Assembly: GCA_009691765.1 (NCBI GenBank)
Contig: SIAO01000016.1
Coordinates: 1 to 46,397, forward strand
From: Planctomycetota bacterium
GTDB lineage: Bacteria; Planctomycetota; GCA-002687715
Length of the DNA stretch: 46,397 nucleotides
Direction of reading: 5' to 3'
Part shown: positions 24,313 through 33,119 of the stretch, piece after piece
How positions within the stretch are numbered: position 1 is the first letter of the stretch
Layout: every line of letters starts with the position of its first letter
Made by a program: the position numbers and the translations under genes
The notes under the pieces: model-generated
The model's database searches: none
What the model saw: the letters and a program-made list of their open reading frames with translations, nothing else
Told to the model about the DNA's origin: nothing

Positions 24313-25802
24313 GGAGTCTCCTTTTGTCCGCCCAGAACTTCACTGGCGTCTTGGTAGCGACCGAGCGCACTCAGCGCGCGGCCTTGCAACGAACGCACTT
24401 CGGCGAGCAAGGCAGTTCCGTTCACGCGCTTCAACACAGCAAGCGCGCGTTCATGTTCACCCAAGGCGAGGTCGCAGCGCGCCACTTCGAGCAACGCAGA
24501 TTGACCAACATCCTCACGCATGGTGAGCGCGCTGAACAAGTCGCGTGCTTCGTCAAAGCGGCGTTCCACCACAAGTGTGTGAGCCAAGCCCAGCACAGCC
24601 TTTTGGGCGAGTGGGTCGCCTTCAGGACATTCCGCGAGTAACCGTTCCCAAGTGGCCACCGCAGCATCAGCAAGCCCAAGTTCCGCTTGCAAGTTTGCAA
24701 TCTGTTCCAGCGCGTTGCGCAACATGACGCCCTCGGGCGCCATCGCCAGCAGTGAGCGTGCCGCGAGCAGAGCGGCAACATTGTCGCCACCAGCGCGGTA
24801 GGCCTGCATCAAACCAAAGGCCGCGGCATCGCGGTCTTCTTTCACTTGGCATGTAAGCATCGCGGTTTGAAACTGCGTCACTGCAGCGCGTGGCAATTTC
24901 ATACTGAGCAACACGCGGCCAGACCAAAGCGGGATACGCTGCGAGAGATCCGGCTCGGCGCGATCCAGGCGACGCTGCACACCTTCAATCGTGTCCAAGG
25001 CGGCGCTGGCCTTACCGGCACCGTGTTCAAGTTCGGCCTCGAGCAAGCTCGCAAGCGCGGCAATGCGGGGTGCACCCTTGGCTGCTGCGCGACGCAGACG
25101 CGGCAAAGCGTCTGCGGGGCGAGATTCCGCGAGGAAACTCCGTGCGGTCAAGAGCGCTGCCTCAGCGATTTCAGGACCGTCAGGCTTGGCGTCATCGATG
25201 TGCTCGAGTGCGGCCCGTGCTTCTGCAAAGCGTTCTTGCAAGAATGCTGCGCTGCCAGCCATAAGCCAAGCCTTGGCGCACAAGGGCGCTCCGCGGTGGC
25301 CTTCGGCGAACACGCGGAAACCGGCGAGCGCGCTCTCGAAGGCGCCGCCATCAAACTCGAGCATGGCCGCACGGAAGGCCGTGTCGTCTTCACGCTCTGC
25401 ACGTGGATTGGCGAGAGCAGCACGCCCGTACCACTCCACCGCCGCGCGACGCAACCTCTCAGCCCCGTCGCCTTCGACGGGAACTGTTTGCACGTTCAAC
25501 ACGCCAGACTGAACACTCGCCAAAATGCCGCACGCCGCAGCGATGCTCTGTGCACAATCTGACAGCAACATGCCACGCACCTTGAGGTCGATGCGCTCGG
25601 AGTTCAGAACGCCAAGCGCCTCTGGTTGGATCTTCAAGCCCAATCCGCTCGCGTTACTGAGCTGTGTCACCGCTTCGAGCGCAGACAAGTCTGCATTCCA
25701 GCTCACGAACACGATGCTGCCACGACGTTCCAGTTGAAGGCCTGTCGCTTGAGCGGTGAGTCCGCTGCAGAGCAACAAGAGCAACAAAGAGGCGCGGCTC
25801 AC
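24309..25802 (-). CDS. Secreted protein with STN/secretin-like N-domain and TPR repeats
   Basis: GTG 25802 gives a signal peptide (VSRASLLLLLLCSGLTAQ) and overlaps the previous stop (GTGA), so it is preferred over the frame open to 25868. Residues 20-115 look like an STN/secretin N1-type domain: WNADLSALEAVTQLSNASGLGLKI and LRVRGMLLSDCAQSIAAACG-like segments. From about 130 to the end come 8-10 TPR-like helix pairs (GAFESALAGFRVFAEGHRG, AVATWERLLAECPEGD, RFDEARDLFSALT, ERALAVLKRVNG). STN domains bind peptides or secretin rings, so this may link an outer-membrane ring to the rod. That function is inferred. Confidence 0.65.
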   Translation of the reverse strand: MSRASLLLLLLCSGLTAQATGLQLERRGSIVFVSWNADLSALEAVTQLSNASGLGLKIQPEALGVLNSERIDLKVRGMLLSDCAQSIAAACGILASVQSGVLNVQTVPVEGDGAERLRRAAVEWYGRAALANPRAEREDDTAFRAAMLEFDGGAFESALAGFRVFAEGHRGAPLCAKAWLMAGSAAFLQERFAEARAALEHIDDAKPDGPEIAEAALLTARSFLAESRPADALPRLRRAAAKGAPRIAALASLLEAELEHGAGKASAALDTIEGVQRRLDRAEPDLSQRIPLWSGRVLLSMKLPRAAVTQFQTAMLTCQVKEDRDAAAFGLMQAYRAGGDNVAALLAARSLLAMAPEGVMLRNALEQIANLQAELGLADAAVATWERLLAECPEGDPLAQKAVLGLAHTLVVERRFDEARDLFSALTMREDVGQSALLEVARCDLALGEHERALAVLKRVNGTALLAEVRSLQGRALSALGRYQDASEVLGGQKETP

Positions 25803-26572
25803 TTGCCACCCCCAAGGAAAGTGATCGCTGGTTCTGGCAAGCGAGCCACCGTGGCCGTGCGACGCCATTCGGCTTCACATGCGAGCGCCTGAAGGCGGCA
25901 CACGCTAATCAATCGCGCCAGATCGCCATCGGCGCATTCGCTGGCAGCAAGACTGAAGCGCGCAAGCACGCGGCGCGCCACATCGGGAGCGTTGGCAGCC
26001 AAACACTCCCGTGCGAATGCCAGGATCTCGGCGCCATTCAGCGGGGCATCCTCGCGCTCCGCTTCGGCGAGCACTGCGTCAGAAACACTATCGCGTCCAA
26101 GGCGGCGTTCGATCGCGGCCAGACTGAGGAGCACGATGCGGCGCACGCTCGAGGCTTCGGCCGGGACACTGCCCAGCAGAGCACGCAAGCGTCGGGCCGC
26201 ATCGTCTCCTTGTCCACGAGATTCAAGTTGCAAAGCGGCAGCAAAGCGCGCCGCATAATCGGTGACAGCAGCAGGTTCGGCGGCGGCGGATTGTGCTTCT
26301 GCTGCGCTCGGCTCTGTTCCGTGGCCAGGAGCCTTAGCTTCTGCGGGCCCTGCTTCTTTGCTTGCCTCAGCGACAAGAACTGGCGGAAACACAGCCGGCT
26401 GTGCTGCGTGCGCTACGGATTCCGTGGGCTCGTCAGGCTCAGAAGCGAATGGGATGCCAGCGACCACCGCGACGAGCACCGCAATACACGCGCCTGCACC
26501 CACCAGCAACAGGGTGCGGCGCGAGGGGCGCTTTGCAGCGACGGGCTCAGAGGGTGTCGTGGTTTCTTCCAT
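25799..26572 (-). CDS. Membrane-anchored protein with helical repeat C-terminus
   Basis: A short basic N-terminus (KRPSRRTLLL) precedes one membrane helix (VGAGACIAVLVAVVAGIPF), then an Ala/Pro/Glu-rich linker of about 65 residues. A helical domain rich in short repeats follows (AALQLESRGQGDDAARRLRALL, DAVLAEAEREDAPLNGAEILAFARECL), resembling degenerate TPRs. The topology suggests a periplasmic domain tethered by a flexible linker. ATG 26572 lies about 30 bases after the predicted sigma-54 start point; TTG 26602 would fall on the transcript start itself. First gene of the operon that runs to flgB and beyond. No family recognised. Confidence 0.6.
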   Translation of the reverse strand: MEETTTPSEPVAAKRPSRRTLLLVGAGACIAVLVAVVAGIPFASEPDEPTESVAHAAQPAVFPPVLVAEASKEAGPAEAKAPGHGTEPSAAEAQSAAAEPAAVTDYAARFAAALQLESRGQGDDAARRLRALLGSVPAEASSVRRIVLLSLAAIERRLGRDSVSDAVLAEAEREDAPLNGAEILAFARECLAANAPDVARRVLARFSLAASECADGDLARLISVCRLQALACEAEWRRTATVARLPEPAITFLGGGK

Positions 26573-26612
26573 GGCGTCAGTTTCAGCAGTGTGTGCGGGC
26601 AAAGTCTTCCAG

Positions 26613-26632
26613 ATGCAATTCGTGGGCCTGAA
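26613..26632 (-). promoter_or_regulatory. Candidate sigma-54 (-24/-12) promoter
   Basis: On the minus strand the sequence reads AGGCCCACGAATTGCAT. GG at 26628-26627 and GC at 26616-26615 are separated by exactly ten bases, the -12 element TTGCA is perfect, and the -24 element differs from TGGCAC at two positions. It lies about 40 bases upstream of the ATG of the first gene in the TPR-FlgS-FlgR-flgB operon and just after the gene for a sigma-54 activator. Position and spacing make it a good candidate for flagellar control. Confidence 0.55.
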
Positions 26633-26712
26633 TCAAGAGTGTTCGATTGTCGGACATTGCGCTGCGCCTGCCGTGCCTTGCGACACGCGCCGCCGCGCGC
26701 ATTGTCGCGATA

Positions 26713-28161
26713 TCAGACGGTCTGCCGAAGCTCGTGACGCTCTTCGCGGCACAGGCCGTAGTCCTTCATCTTGTTGTAGAGCGTGCTGCGGTTGATGCCG
26801 AGTTCGCGTGCAGTGCGCGCGATGTTGAAGCGCGTCTGTTCCAGCACCATGCGGATCAATTCCACTTCCATGCTGCGAAGGGAGCGATCCTTCACCGTGA
26901 GGGTGCAACCGTTGATCGTCGACACGCTTGAAGATTCCCGCGTGGCGGTGGAAGTTGTGCTGCTCTCCTGGCGACGCGGTTGCGCGTGCTCCGACAGAGC
27001 GAGGTGGCGAGGTTCGACCAACGCACCGTCGCAGACGATGACGGCGTACTCACACACATTGCGCAGCTCACGCACATTTCCGGGCCAACTGTGCTCTTGC
27101 AACATGCGCAGCGCATCAGCGGACAACCCTTGCACCGGCTTGCGCAAAGCGCGTGCGAAATGCTCGAGGAAATGCTGCGCCATCGGTGCCACATCCAACT
27201 GACGCTCTTGCAGCGTTGGCATGCGGATGGGCAAGACATTCAGGCGGAAATAGAGATCTTTGCGGAAGCGCCCGAGAGCCACTTCTTCCCACAGGTCGCG
27301 GTTGGTGGCGGCGATGATGCGGACATCGACATTCACATCCTGCGTTCCACCCACGCGCTTGAAACTGCTTTCTTGCAGTACGCGCAGCAGCTTGGCTTGC
27401 AGTGGTGCCGACATTTCCCCGATTTCGTCGAGGAACACCGTGCCGCCATCCGCGGCTTCAAAGAGGCCCTTGCGACCAGTGCCATTGGCGCCGGTGAAAG
27501 CACCTTTCTCGTAGCCGAAGAGTTCGGCTTCCAGCAGGCTTTCGTTCAGTGCGGCGCAGTTGATCGCCATGAAAGGGCGTTCGTTGCGCGGGCCGTCGTA
27601 GTGAATGGCGCGAGCCACGAGTTCTTTGCCGGTGCCGGACTCACCTTGCACCAACACGGTCGTGTCGTGCGCAGAAGCCGCACGAGCCACTTGTTCCATC
27701 ACAGCCTTGATCGCTGGGCTCTGCCCCACGATGGCCGGACGCGGATTCGAAGCCGGACGCGCTTCGGTGCGGCGACGCTGCATGCGACGTGCGCGATCTA
27801 AGAGCGCTGGTTGCAAAGTGGCCAACACACGCTCTGGCGAACAAGGCCGTTCGATCACATCGAGTGCACCGCTGCGCAGCGCAATCACTGTCTCGCGCGT
27901 CTCAGGCTTCTCAGAAATGGCCACGATCACCGGCGCGTCGTCGCGACCAGCAGCGCGCGCCACAAGTTCACTGCCACTGCCATCGGCGAGGCGCAGTTCT
28001 GTGACGACGGCATCGGGGTTCTCTTCTGCGAGCAAGCGACCTGCGGAGAGCAAGTCGTCGGCTTCGCTGGTACGCAATCCTGCTTCGCGCATGGCTGCCA
28101 CGAGGGCGGCACGAACAACACCGGGAGGGTGGACAATCAGAACGGTTTGCTGGCTGGTCAT
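26713..28161 (-). CDS. Sigma-54 activator with degenerate receiver (FlrC/FleR-like)
   Basis: The AAA+ part is intact: Walker A GESGTGKE (173-180), GAFTGA (220-225), [12 protein letters not shown], and a Fis-type helix-turn-helix at the end ([27 protein letters not shown]). The N-terminal domain has the receiver fold, but every key residue is changed. The acidic pair is H11-P12, the phosphate acceptor is E55 (VVTELRL), and the lysine is R105 (IERP). It is therefore unlikely to be switched by phosphorylation and may be constitutively active or controlled by protein binding. ATG 28161 fits the start of the domain. It is divergent from flagellin and directly upstream of the candidate sigma-54 promoter. 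Confidence 0.88.
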   Translation of the reverse strand: MTSQQTVLIVHPPGVVRAALVAAMREAGLRTSEADDLLSAGRLLAEENPDAVVTELRLADGSGSELVARAAGRDDAPVIVAISEKPETRETVIALRSGALDVIERPCSPERVLATLQPALLDRARRMQRRRTEARPASNPRPAIVGQSPAIKAVMEQVARAASAHDTTVLVQGESGTGKELVARAIHYDGPRNERPFMAINCAALNESLLEAELFGYEKGAFTGANGTGRKGLFEAADGGTVFLDEIGEMSAPLQAKLLRVLQESSFKRVGGTQDVNVDVRIIAATNRDLWEEVALGRFRKDLYFRLNVLPIRMPTLQERQLDVAPMAQHFLEHFARALRKPVQGLSADALRMLQEHSWPGNVRELRNVCEYAVIVCDGALVEPRHLALSEHAQPRRQESSTTSTATRESSSVSTINGCTLTVKDRSLRSMEVELIRMVLEQTRFNIARTARELGINRSTLYNKMKDYGLCREERHELRQTV

Positions 28162-28515
28162 TGGCTGAGCTCTCACTGATTGCAGGACCTGTCGGCCCTG
28201 TGGACGGTTGCACCACTCGGGTGCGCTGGAGGTATCGACAAAAGCAACACCTGCCTGAAAACTATTCGCCGAGTGACCATTTCGGCGACGCTACCCACAG
28301 CAGATTGTGGTGTTTCGCAACACCACCACTATGGAACCGCCCGATCCCGACTCCTACATTCCCTGCACTAGAGAACGACGGAGAGCTGCGTTCCCGCCTA
28401 CCGCTTCCGCGACTCGTCCGGATTCTCCGTCAAGTCTGCGCGAGCAGTGCCTACAAAAGCGGTGTGCGAGTGTGACTGGGATCACGCCGCCAGGAATACT
28501 TGAGGAGGACTCAAC
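28162..28515. promoter_or_regulatory. Divergent intergenic region upstream of flagellin, with hairpin
   Basis: This 354-base gap separates the minus-strand activator gene from flagellin. GTGGTGTT (28307-28314) and AACACCAC (28319-28326) form a perfect 8-pair stem with a four-base loop, a possible regulator binding site or leader hairpin. I searched both strands for -24/-12 spacing (GG, ten bases, GC) and for sigma-28 GCCGATAA-like boxes and found no convincing match. Promoters for both genes must nevertheless lie here. Confidence 0.4.
28503..28509 (+). promoter_or_regulatory. Strong ribosome binding site of flagellin
   Basis: GAGGAGG lies 7-8 bases before ATG 28516, the strongest Shine-Dalgarno sequence seen in the window. 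It is consistent with very high translation of flagellin. Confidence 0.8.
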
Positions 28516-29346
28516 ATGGGTCTCAGGATCAACACAAACGTTTCTTCACTGAATGCTCAGCGCAGTCTCTCTCGTGCCACGGACGCTCTGAATACGAGCT
28601 TCCGGCGTTTGAGCACGGGACAACGCATTGCGACTGCTGCAGATGATGCTGCTGGCCTTGCCATTTCTGAGCGCCTTCGGGCACGCATTCGCTCCACCGA
28701 GCAGGCGTCCCGTAATGCCCAGGATGGGATCTCGCTGGTCCAGACCGCGGAAGGCGCTATGCAGGAGAGCAACTCGATGCTCATCCGCATGCGTGAACTC
28801 GCGGTTCAGGCCAACACCGGGACCATGTCCGCCGCAGACCGAGACACGCTGCAAGCGGAATTCACTGCACTGGTCCAGGAAATCGACCGTGTGGCCAGCG
28901 CAACGAACTTCAACACCATCAACCTGCTGGACGGCAGTGTGAGTTCGCTCACTCTGCAGGTTGGCGCAGACACCACCGCAGGTGTGGACACCTTGAATGT
29001 GTCCCTCACCTCGACGACTGCAGCCACCCTCGGCTTGACTGCCCTAAGCATTGGCTCGACGGGCAGCGCTACCACCGCCATCACCGCCATCGACACGGCC
29101 ATCAACAGCATCAGCCAGGGTCGCGGCAACCTCGGTGCGGTGCAAAACCGTCTCCTCGGTCTGATCTCGAACCTCGGCGTGTCTGTCGAGAACCTTTCAG
29201 CCGCCGAATCGCGCATTCGAGATGTGGATATTGCTGCGGAGACTGCAGCACTCACCCGCAATACCATCATCCAGCAGGCGGCTATCTCCGTGTTGGCCCA
29301 GGCCAACACCCAGCCGCAATCGGCATTGGCCCTGTTGCGAGGCTGA
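28516..29346 (+). CDS. fliC: Flagellin, filament subunit
   Basis: At 276 residues this is a short flagellin. The N-terminal D0/D1 domain is MGLRINTNVSSLNAQRSLSRATDALNTSF through RLSTGQRIATAADDAAGLAISERLRA, with QDGISLVQTAEGAMQE and ATNFNTINLLDG after it. The C-terminal D1/D0 is RGNLGAVQNRLLGLISNLGVSVENLSAAESRIRDVDIAAETAALTRNTI ending SALALLRG. The central part (about residues 145-190) is short and rich in Thr, Ser and Ala, so there is no D2/D3 but there are many possible O-glycosylation sites. It has its own strong ribosome binding site and terminator, so it is probably a single-gene transcript. Confidence 0.96.
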   Translation: MGLRINTNVSSLNAQRSLSRATDALNTSFRRLSTGQRIATAADDAAGLAISERLRARIRSTEQASRNAQDGISLVQTAEGAMQESNSMLIRMRELAVQANTGTMSAADRDTLQAEFTALVQEIDRVASATNFNTINLLDGSVSSLTLQVGADTTAGVDTLNVSLTSTTAATLGLTALSIGSTGSATTAITAIDTAINSISQGRGNLGAVQNRLLGLISNLGVSVENLSAAESRIRDVDIAAETAALTRNTIIQQAAISVLAQANTQPQSALALLRG

Positions 29347-29370
29347 TCCTGCTCGACAGAGCGGAATAAG

Positions 29371-29411
29371 CGCCCGGCGGGAGCAGATCCTGCCGGGCGT
29401 TCCCTTTTTGC
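29371..29411 (+). terminator. Rho-independent terminator of flagellin gene
   Basis: CGCCCGGC (29371-29378) pairs with GCCGGGCG (29392-29399), and the stem can extend inward (GGA with TCC). TTCCCTTTTT follows at once. It lies 25 bases after the flagellin stop. Confidence 0.85.
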
Positions 29412-29507
29412 TCCGCGCTTCCCACGCCCGCAATCCGATAAAGGAAGCGGAGATCCCCTGCCTCGGCGGTGGCGTCTTCATGTCAGAGCGCAACGGAGAA
29501 CACGAAC

Positions 29508-30854
29508 ATGGCACCTGGAATATCTATGGGCGGGATGGCGAGCGGGTTGAACACGCAAGCCATCATCGAAGCGCTCATGGGGGTGGAACGCATCCCCATC
29601 TTGCGACTGCAGAGCCAGAAGCAACGGCTCAATCAACAGAACGACATCTTCGGCAAGCTCGGCACCAAGCTCGACTCGCTGGAAACTGCGTTGAAGAAGA
29701 TGGACACCAACGGCGAGCTGGCCAGCTACACCGCCAACAGCTCCGACGAAACCAAAATGAAGGTGACCGCCGGCGGCAATGCGACCAGCGGCACATGGGC
29801 CGTCAACGTGACGCAGCTCGCGCAAGCATCAAGCCGCACCACGCTCGGGGTCGCGAATTCTAATGCTGTGAACATGGGCAGTGGCAGCTTCGACATCGTG
29901 GTGAACGGGCAGACCACTACTGTCGATCTGTCGGGCAATCCACAAAACACTCTCGAGAACATCCGCGACGCCATCAACAACTCCTCTGCGCCTGTTTCGG
30001 CCACCATCATCAACGATGGCACCGGCGCTACGCCCTACCGCCTTGTCGTCACCGGCGACAACAGCGGCTCTGCCAACGCAGTCACTTTCAATCTCGCCAA
30101 CCTCACCGGAGGCAACGCGGCCTTCAATCTCGATCAGCCGGCCTCGGTGTTGCAAAACGCACAGAACGCAAACTTTACTGTGAACGGACTGTCGCTCTCG
30201 CGCGCCACAAACGCTGTGAGCGATGCTGTCACCGGGCTGACCCTGGATCTACGTGCGATTGGCAGCGCAAACATCACGTCTGCTCCAGACAACGCTGATG
30301 TCAAGAAAAAGGCGAAGGAGTTCATTGACGCCTACAACGCCATCGTGGACGTCATGTCTCCACAAAACACGGTGGACTCGGGAGGCCAGACCAAGGCCGT
30401 ACTCTTTGGCGACTCAGGTCTGCGCAGTATCAGCAGCCGGCTGCGCACTGGATTGGGCACCGCAGCAGGCGGTACATCCAACTATCGCACGCTGGCCAGC
30501 GTCGGCATCACCACAAGCGCTGACGGCAAACTCTCGCTGGATGACAGCGATTTCGACGAAGCACTGTCGGCAGATTTCGCCGGGGTCTTGAACCTCTTCA
30601 CGGACACTTCAAGTGGAGTGGCCAAGAGCCTACAAACGATAGTGGACGAACTAACCGGTCCCGTCGACGGGCTCATCAAGACCCGCAAAGATGGGATTGC
30701 CGGACGCATCAAGACGATTGACTCGCGCATCCGCGATCTCGAGAAGCGCATGACGCAGATCGAAGAACGGATGGTCGCGAAGTACGCCGCGATGGAGAAG
30801 ATGGTCTCGTCATTCCAGACGCAAGGTGCAACCTTGCAAGGGTTCTTGCGCTAA
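29508..30854 (+). CDS. fliD: FliD, filament cap protein
   Basis: The protein starts at ATG 29508 (MAPGISMGGMASGLNTQAI), the standard FliD opening; an upstream ATG at 29469 would add 13 non-conserved residues. N-terminal DLVxxLM-like helix EALMGVERIPILRLQSQK, LSASRTTLGVANSNAV-type strands and TVDLSGNPQNTLENIRDAIN define the FliD_N and head domains. The C-terminal coiled coil KEFIDAYNAIVDVMS through RMTQIEERMVAKYAAMEKMVSSFQTQGATLQGFL is typical. FliD caps the filament and is needed for flagellin to polymerise. CGGAG is about 9 bases upstream of the start. Confidence 0.93.
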   Translation: MAPGISMGGMASGLNTQAIIEALMGVERIPILRLQSQKQRLNQQNDIFGKLGTKLDSLETALKKMDTNGELASYTANSSDETKMKVTAGGNATSGTWAVNVTQLAQASSRTTLGVANSNAVNMGSGSFDIVVNGQTTTVDLSGNPQNTLENIRDAINNSSAPVSATIINDGTGATPYRLVVTGDNSGSANAVTFNLANLTGGNAAFNLDQPASVLQNAQNANFTVNGLSLSRATNAVSDAVTGLTLDLRAIGSANITSAPDNADVKKKAKEFIDAYNAIVDVMSPQNTVDSGGQTKAVLFGDSGLRSISSRLRTGLGTAAGGTSNYRTLASVGITTSADGKLSLDDSDFDEALSADFAGVLNLFTDTSSGVAKSLQTIVDELTGPVDGLIKTRKDGIAGRIKTIDSRIRDLEKRMTQIEERMVAKYAAMEKMVSSFQTQGATLQGFLR

Positions 30855-30872
30855 CCGGGAGACAAGCGTCGA

Positions 30873-31253
30873 ATGTCTACTTTCGTTCAGAACGCTGCGG
30901 GGGCGTATCGCCGCAATGCGGTGCTCACCGCATCACGTGAAAAACTTGTCGTGCTGCTCTATGAGGGCGCATTGCGCTTCATGGACCAGGCAGCGCAGCA
31001 ATTCGGCGCCGGCGATCCCGCTGGTGGCCAATCGTTATCGCGAGCTTTCGCCATCATCAGTGAGCTACGAACTTCGCTGAATCACCAAGAGGGTAGCGAC
31101 TTGGCCGCTGAACTCGAACGCTTGTACGTGTTCGTCCAAGAGCGACTCATAGAGGCCACGCGCACTCGTTCTCCCGATTGCATCCGTGATGCACGCGGAA
31201 TTGTCTTGACACTGAAGGAGGGCTGGGATGGCATCCTCGACAATGCGGTTTGA
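30873..31253 (+). CDS. fliS: FliS, flagellin export chaperone
   Basis: The 126-residue helical protein begins AAGAYRRNAVLTASREKLVVLLYEGALRFMDQA, the family signature (Y-x-x-N...S-P-x-x-L-I-x-M-L-Y-[ED]-G). It also has ISELRTSLNHQEGSDLAAELERLYVFVQERLIEA, typical of FliS. It keeps cytoplasmic flagellin unfolded and delivers it to the export gate. The order fliC-fliD-fliS is common. Its 3' end overlaps the next frame by 26 bases. Confidence 0.93.
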   Translation: MSTFVQNAAGAYRRNAVLTASREKLVVLLYEGALRFMDQAAQQFGAGDPAGGQSLSRAFAIISELRTSLNHQEGSDLAAELERLYVFVQERLIEATRTRSPDCIRDARGIVLTLKEGWDGILDNAV

Positions 31254-31605
31254 GACGCCTCAGGCGCTCTGGACGCAATTGGCACGACTGCGCGATCTCT
31301 CGCACCTCGTGTTAGCCGCGGCCTCCGAAAACAATCTTGATCGCATGCAACGCTACTGCGACGAAAGCGAAGTCCTCGTGGCCACGCTCGCGCCAGACAT
31401 GGCCACTCATGGTGCAGACCCTGAAGCCCAGCGCTTGCTGCACGAGATCGCGGGGCTGCAATCCCGAGTGCGTCAAGAGCTGCAGCAACTGACGCAAGCA
31501 ACCGCAGCCGAACTTGCAACATTGCGCAACACACGAAGTCGCTTCCGCGGCCTGCGTCTGCACGGAACTGACTGCGACGCGGCGCACGTCAATCTCCCGA
31601 GCTGA
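31228..31605 (+). CDS. FliT/FlgN-like small helical protein (putative flagellar chaperone)
   Basis: The product is 125 residues, all helical, in the position usually held by fliT after fliS. Segments LARLRDLSHLVLAAASENNLDRMQRYCDESEVLVATL and EIAGLQSRVRQELQQLTQATAAELATL resemble the helix-hairpin of FliT/FlgN chaperones. The loosely structured tail ends in NLPS. Identity is inferred from size, predicted fold and place. It overlaps fliS by 26 bases, and the ATG 31228 start lies inside the fliS coding sequence, so translation is likely coupled. Confidence 0.55.
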   Translation: MASSTMRFETPQALWTQLARLRDLSHLVLAAASENNLDRMQRYCDESEVLVATLAPDMATHGADPEAQRLLHEIAGLQSRVRQELQQLTQATAAELATLRNTRSRFRGLRLHGTDCDAAHVNLPS

Positions 31606-31607
31606 GC

Positions 31608-33113
31608 ATGCCGCGCCTCTCCCTCTGCATGATCGTGCGCGATGAGCAGGAGCGCCTTGGGCGCTGCCTTGCGGCGGCACGACCCTATGTGGATGAAATC
31701 GTCGTAGTGGACACAGGCTCCAAGGACGACACGCGCAACATCGCGCTCGCTCACGGCGCTCATGTCATCGAATACACGTGGCAGGACGACTTCGCTGCGG
31801 CGCGCAACGCCTCCATGGAGGCCGCAAGTGGCGACTGGTTGTTGTTTCTTGATGCCGACGAAGTGCTGAGCCCAGAAGCTGGCGCGTCTTTGCGCAAACT
31901 GCTCACGCGCAAGCGCGTGCTGGGTGCTTTCATCCCCTTGCGTGATGAAGGTGAGGGCGCACCCAAGACCGTCACTCTGCTGTTCCGTGCCGTGAGGCGC
32001 CGCAAAGACATTCGCTGGCGCTACCGCCTGCACGAACAACTCCTCCCCGATGCACTCCGTGTGGCCAAAGCTGAGGGCCTCGGTTTCGAGGAACTGCACG
32101 ACGAGATTCGCCACGACGGCTACAGCACCGCGGTGATGGAATCCAAGGGCAAGCACGCGCGCAATCTGCGGGTGTTCGAAGCACAACTCGCTGACACGCC
32201 CAACGACGCGTACATGCTCTACAAGTTCGGCGACTTCTTGCGCGACAACCCGCAGACTTTCGTGCGCGCCATGGAATTGCTCGGACGCTCGCTGACAGCG
32301 TTGCAAACCCTGACTGCCGCTGAGTGTCGCGAGCTCACCTTTGCCGGTGAAGTTTGCGCGCTCCTCGCGTTGGGTGCTCTTCGTACAGGCAGCGTTGCCA
32401 GCGCAGGCCGCGTGCTCGACTTCGGTGAAAAACACTGCCGCGCAACGGGCCACCTCGCCTACGCTCGCGGGCAACAGTGTCTCGCAAGCAATGATGCCGT
32501 CGCAGCCTTGCGTGCGTTCACTGCGTGCACCACCTTTGGCGGCAAAGCCATGCTCATCCCCGCCACGGCGCGCGTCAGTTCTGTGTTGGCGAAGGTCGGC
32601 CAAGCCCGGGCACTGTTGTTGCTCGGCCGCAATTCTCAAGCGCTGCCGTTGGCACGTGAGGCCCTCAGCGCGGACGAAACAGACCCTGATGCGCTACGCA
32701 CCTGCGCAGATGCAGCGCTTGCTCTGGGTGATTTGCGCATGGCTATTGGTTTCGCGATGGACGCAATCTCGAAGAACCCGTCCAATCCTCATGCTTGGTT
32801 GTGCGGCGCCAATGTTCTTTTCCGTTCGCGCATGTTTCCCAAGGCCGCGGATTGGGCCAGCCGCGCAGCGGCGTTGCTGCCCGAGAATGGAGCGGCCTGC
32901 GCACTGCTCGGCGAGTGCTTCATTCATCTCGAACGCCATGCAGATGCTCGTTTTGCCTTCAACATGTGCGCCGCAGACCCACGCTGCGCAGCAGGACTCG
33001 TGGTGCTCGCAGAGATTGAAGGACAGTCCTGTGTGCCGCTACTCGACGGTTTGGCCGCCGCAGAATGCACGCGCATGCTTGCGAATCTGCGCGACGCAGC
33101 GACCGTCAGTTAG
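31608..33113 (+). CDS. GT2-TPR glycosyltransferase, probable flagellin glycosylation enzyme
   Basis: Residues 1-110 are a family 2 glycosyltransferase: LSLCMIVRDEQERLGRCLAAA, DEIVVVDTGSKDDT, and the DxD-bearing SGDWLLFLDADEVLS. After about residue 170 the protein turns into TPR-like helix pairs (NDAYMLYKFGDFLRDNP, AVAALRAFTACT, RNSQALPLAREALSADETDPDALRTCADAALALGDLRMAIGFAMDA, AACALLGECFIHLERHADARFA). GT2-TPR enzymes near flagellin genes glycosylate flagellin in several bacteria. The gene follows the FliT-like gene by three bases, so it is in the filament operon. The sugar donor is unknown, though the PseG-like gene at 1.1 kb suggests a nonulosonic-type sugar. Confidence 0.75.
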   Translation: MPRLSLCMIVRDEQERLGRCLAAARPYVDEIVVVDTGSKDDTRNIALAHGAHVIEYTWQDDFAAARNASMEAASGDWLLFLDADEVLSPEAGASLRKLLTRKRVLGAFIPLRDEGEGAPKTVTLLFRAVRRRKDIRWRYRLHEQLLPDALRVAKAEGLGFEELHDEIRHDGYSTAVMESKGKHARNLRVFEAQLADTPNDAYMLYKFGDFLRDNPQTFVRAMELLGRSLTALQTLTAAECRELTFAGEVCALLALGALRTGSVASAGRVLDFGEKHCRATGHLAYARGQQCLASNDAVAALRAFTACTTFGGKAMLIPATARVSSVLAKVGQARALLLLGRNSQALPLAREALSADETDPDALRTCADAALALGDLRMAIGFAMDAISKNPSNPHAWLCGANVLFRSRMFPKAADWASRAAALLPENGAACALLGECFIHLERHADARFAFNMCAADPRCAAGLVVLAEIEGQSCVPLLDGLAAAECTRMLANLRDAATVS

Positions 33114-33119
33114 TCGCGG

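Noticed and set aside
31473..32639. 388-codon open frame antisense to the GT2-TPR gene
   Set aside because: Rich in Cys, His and Ala with no family features; the sense strand encodes a clear glycosyltransferase and TPR repeats.
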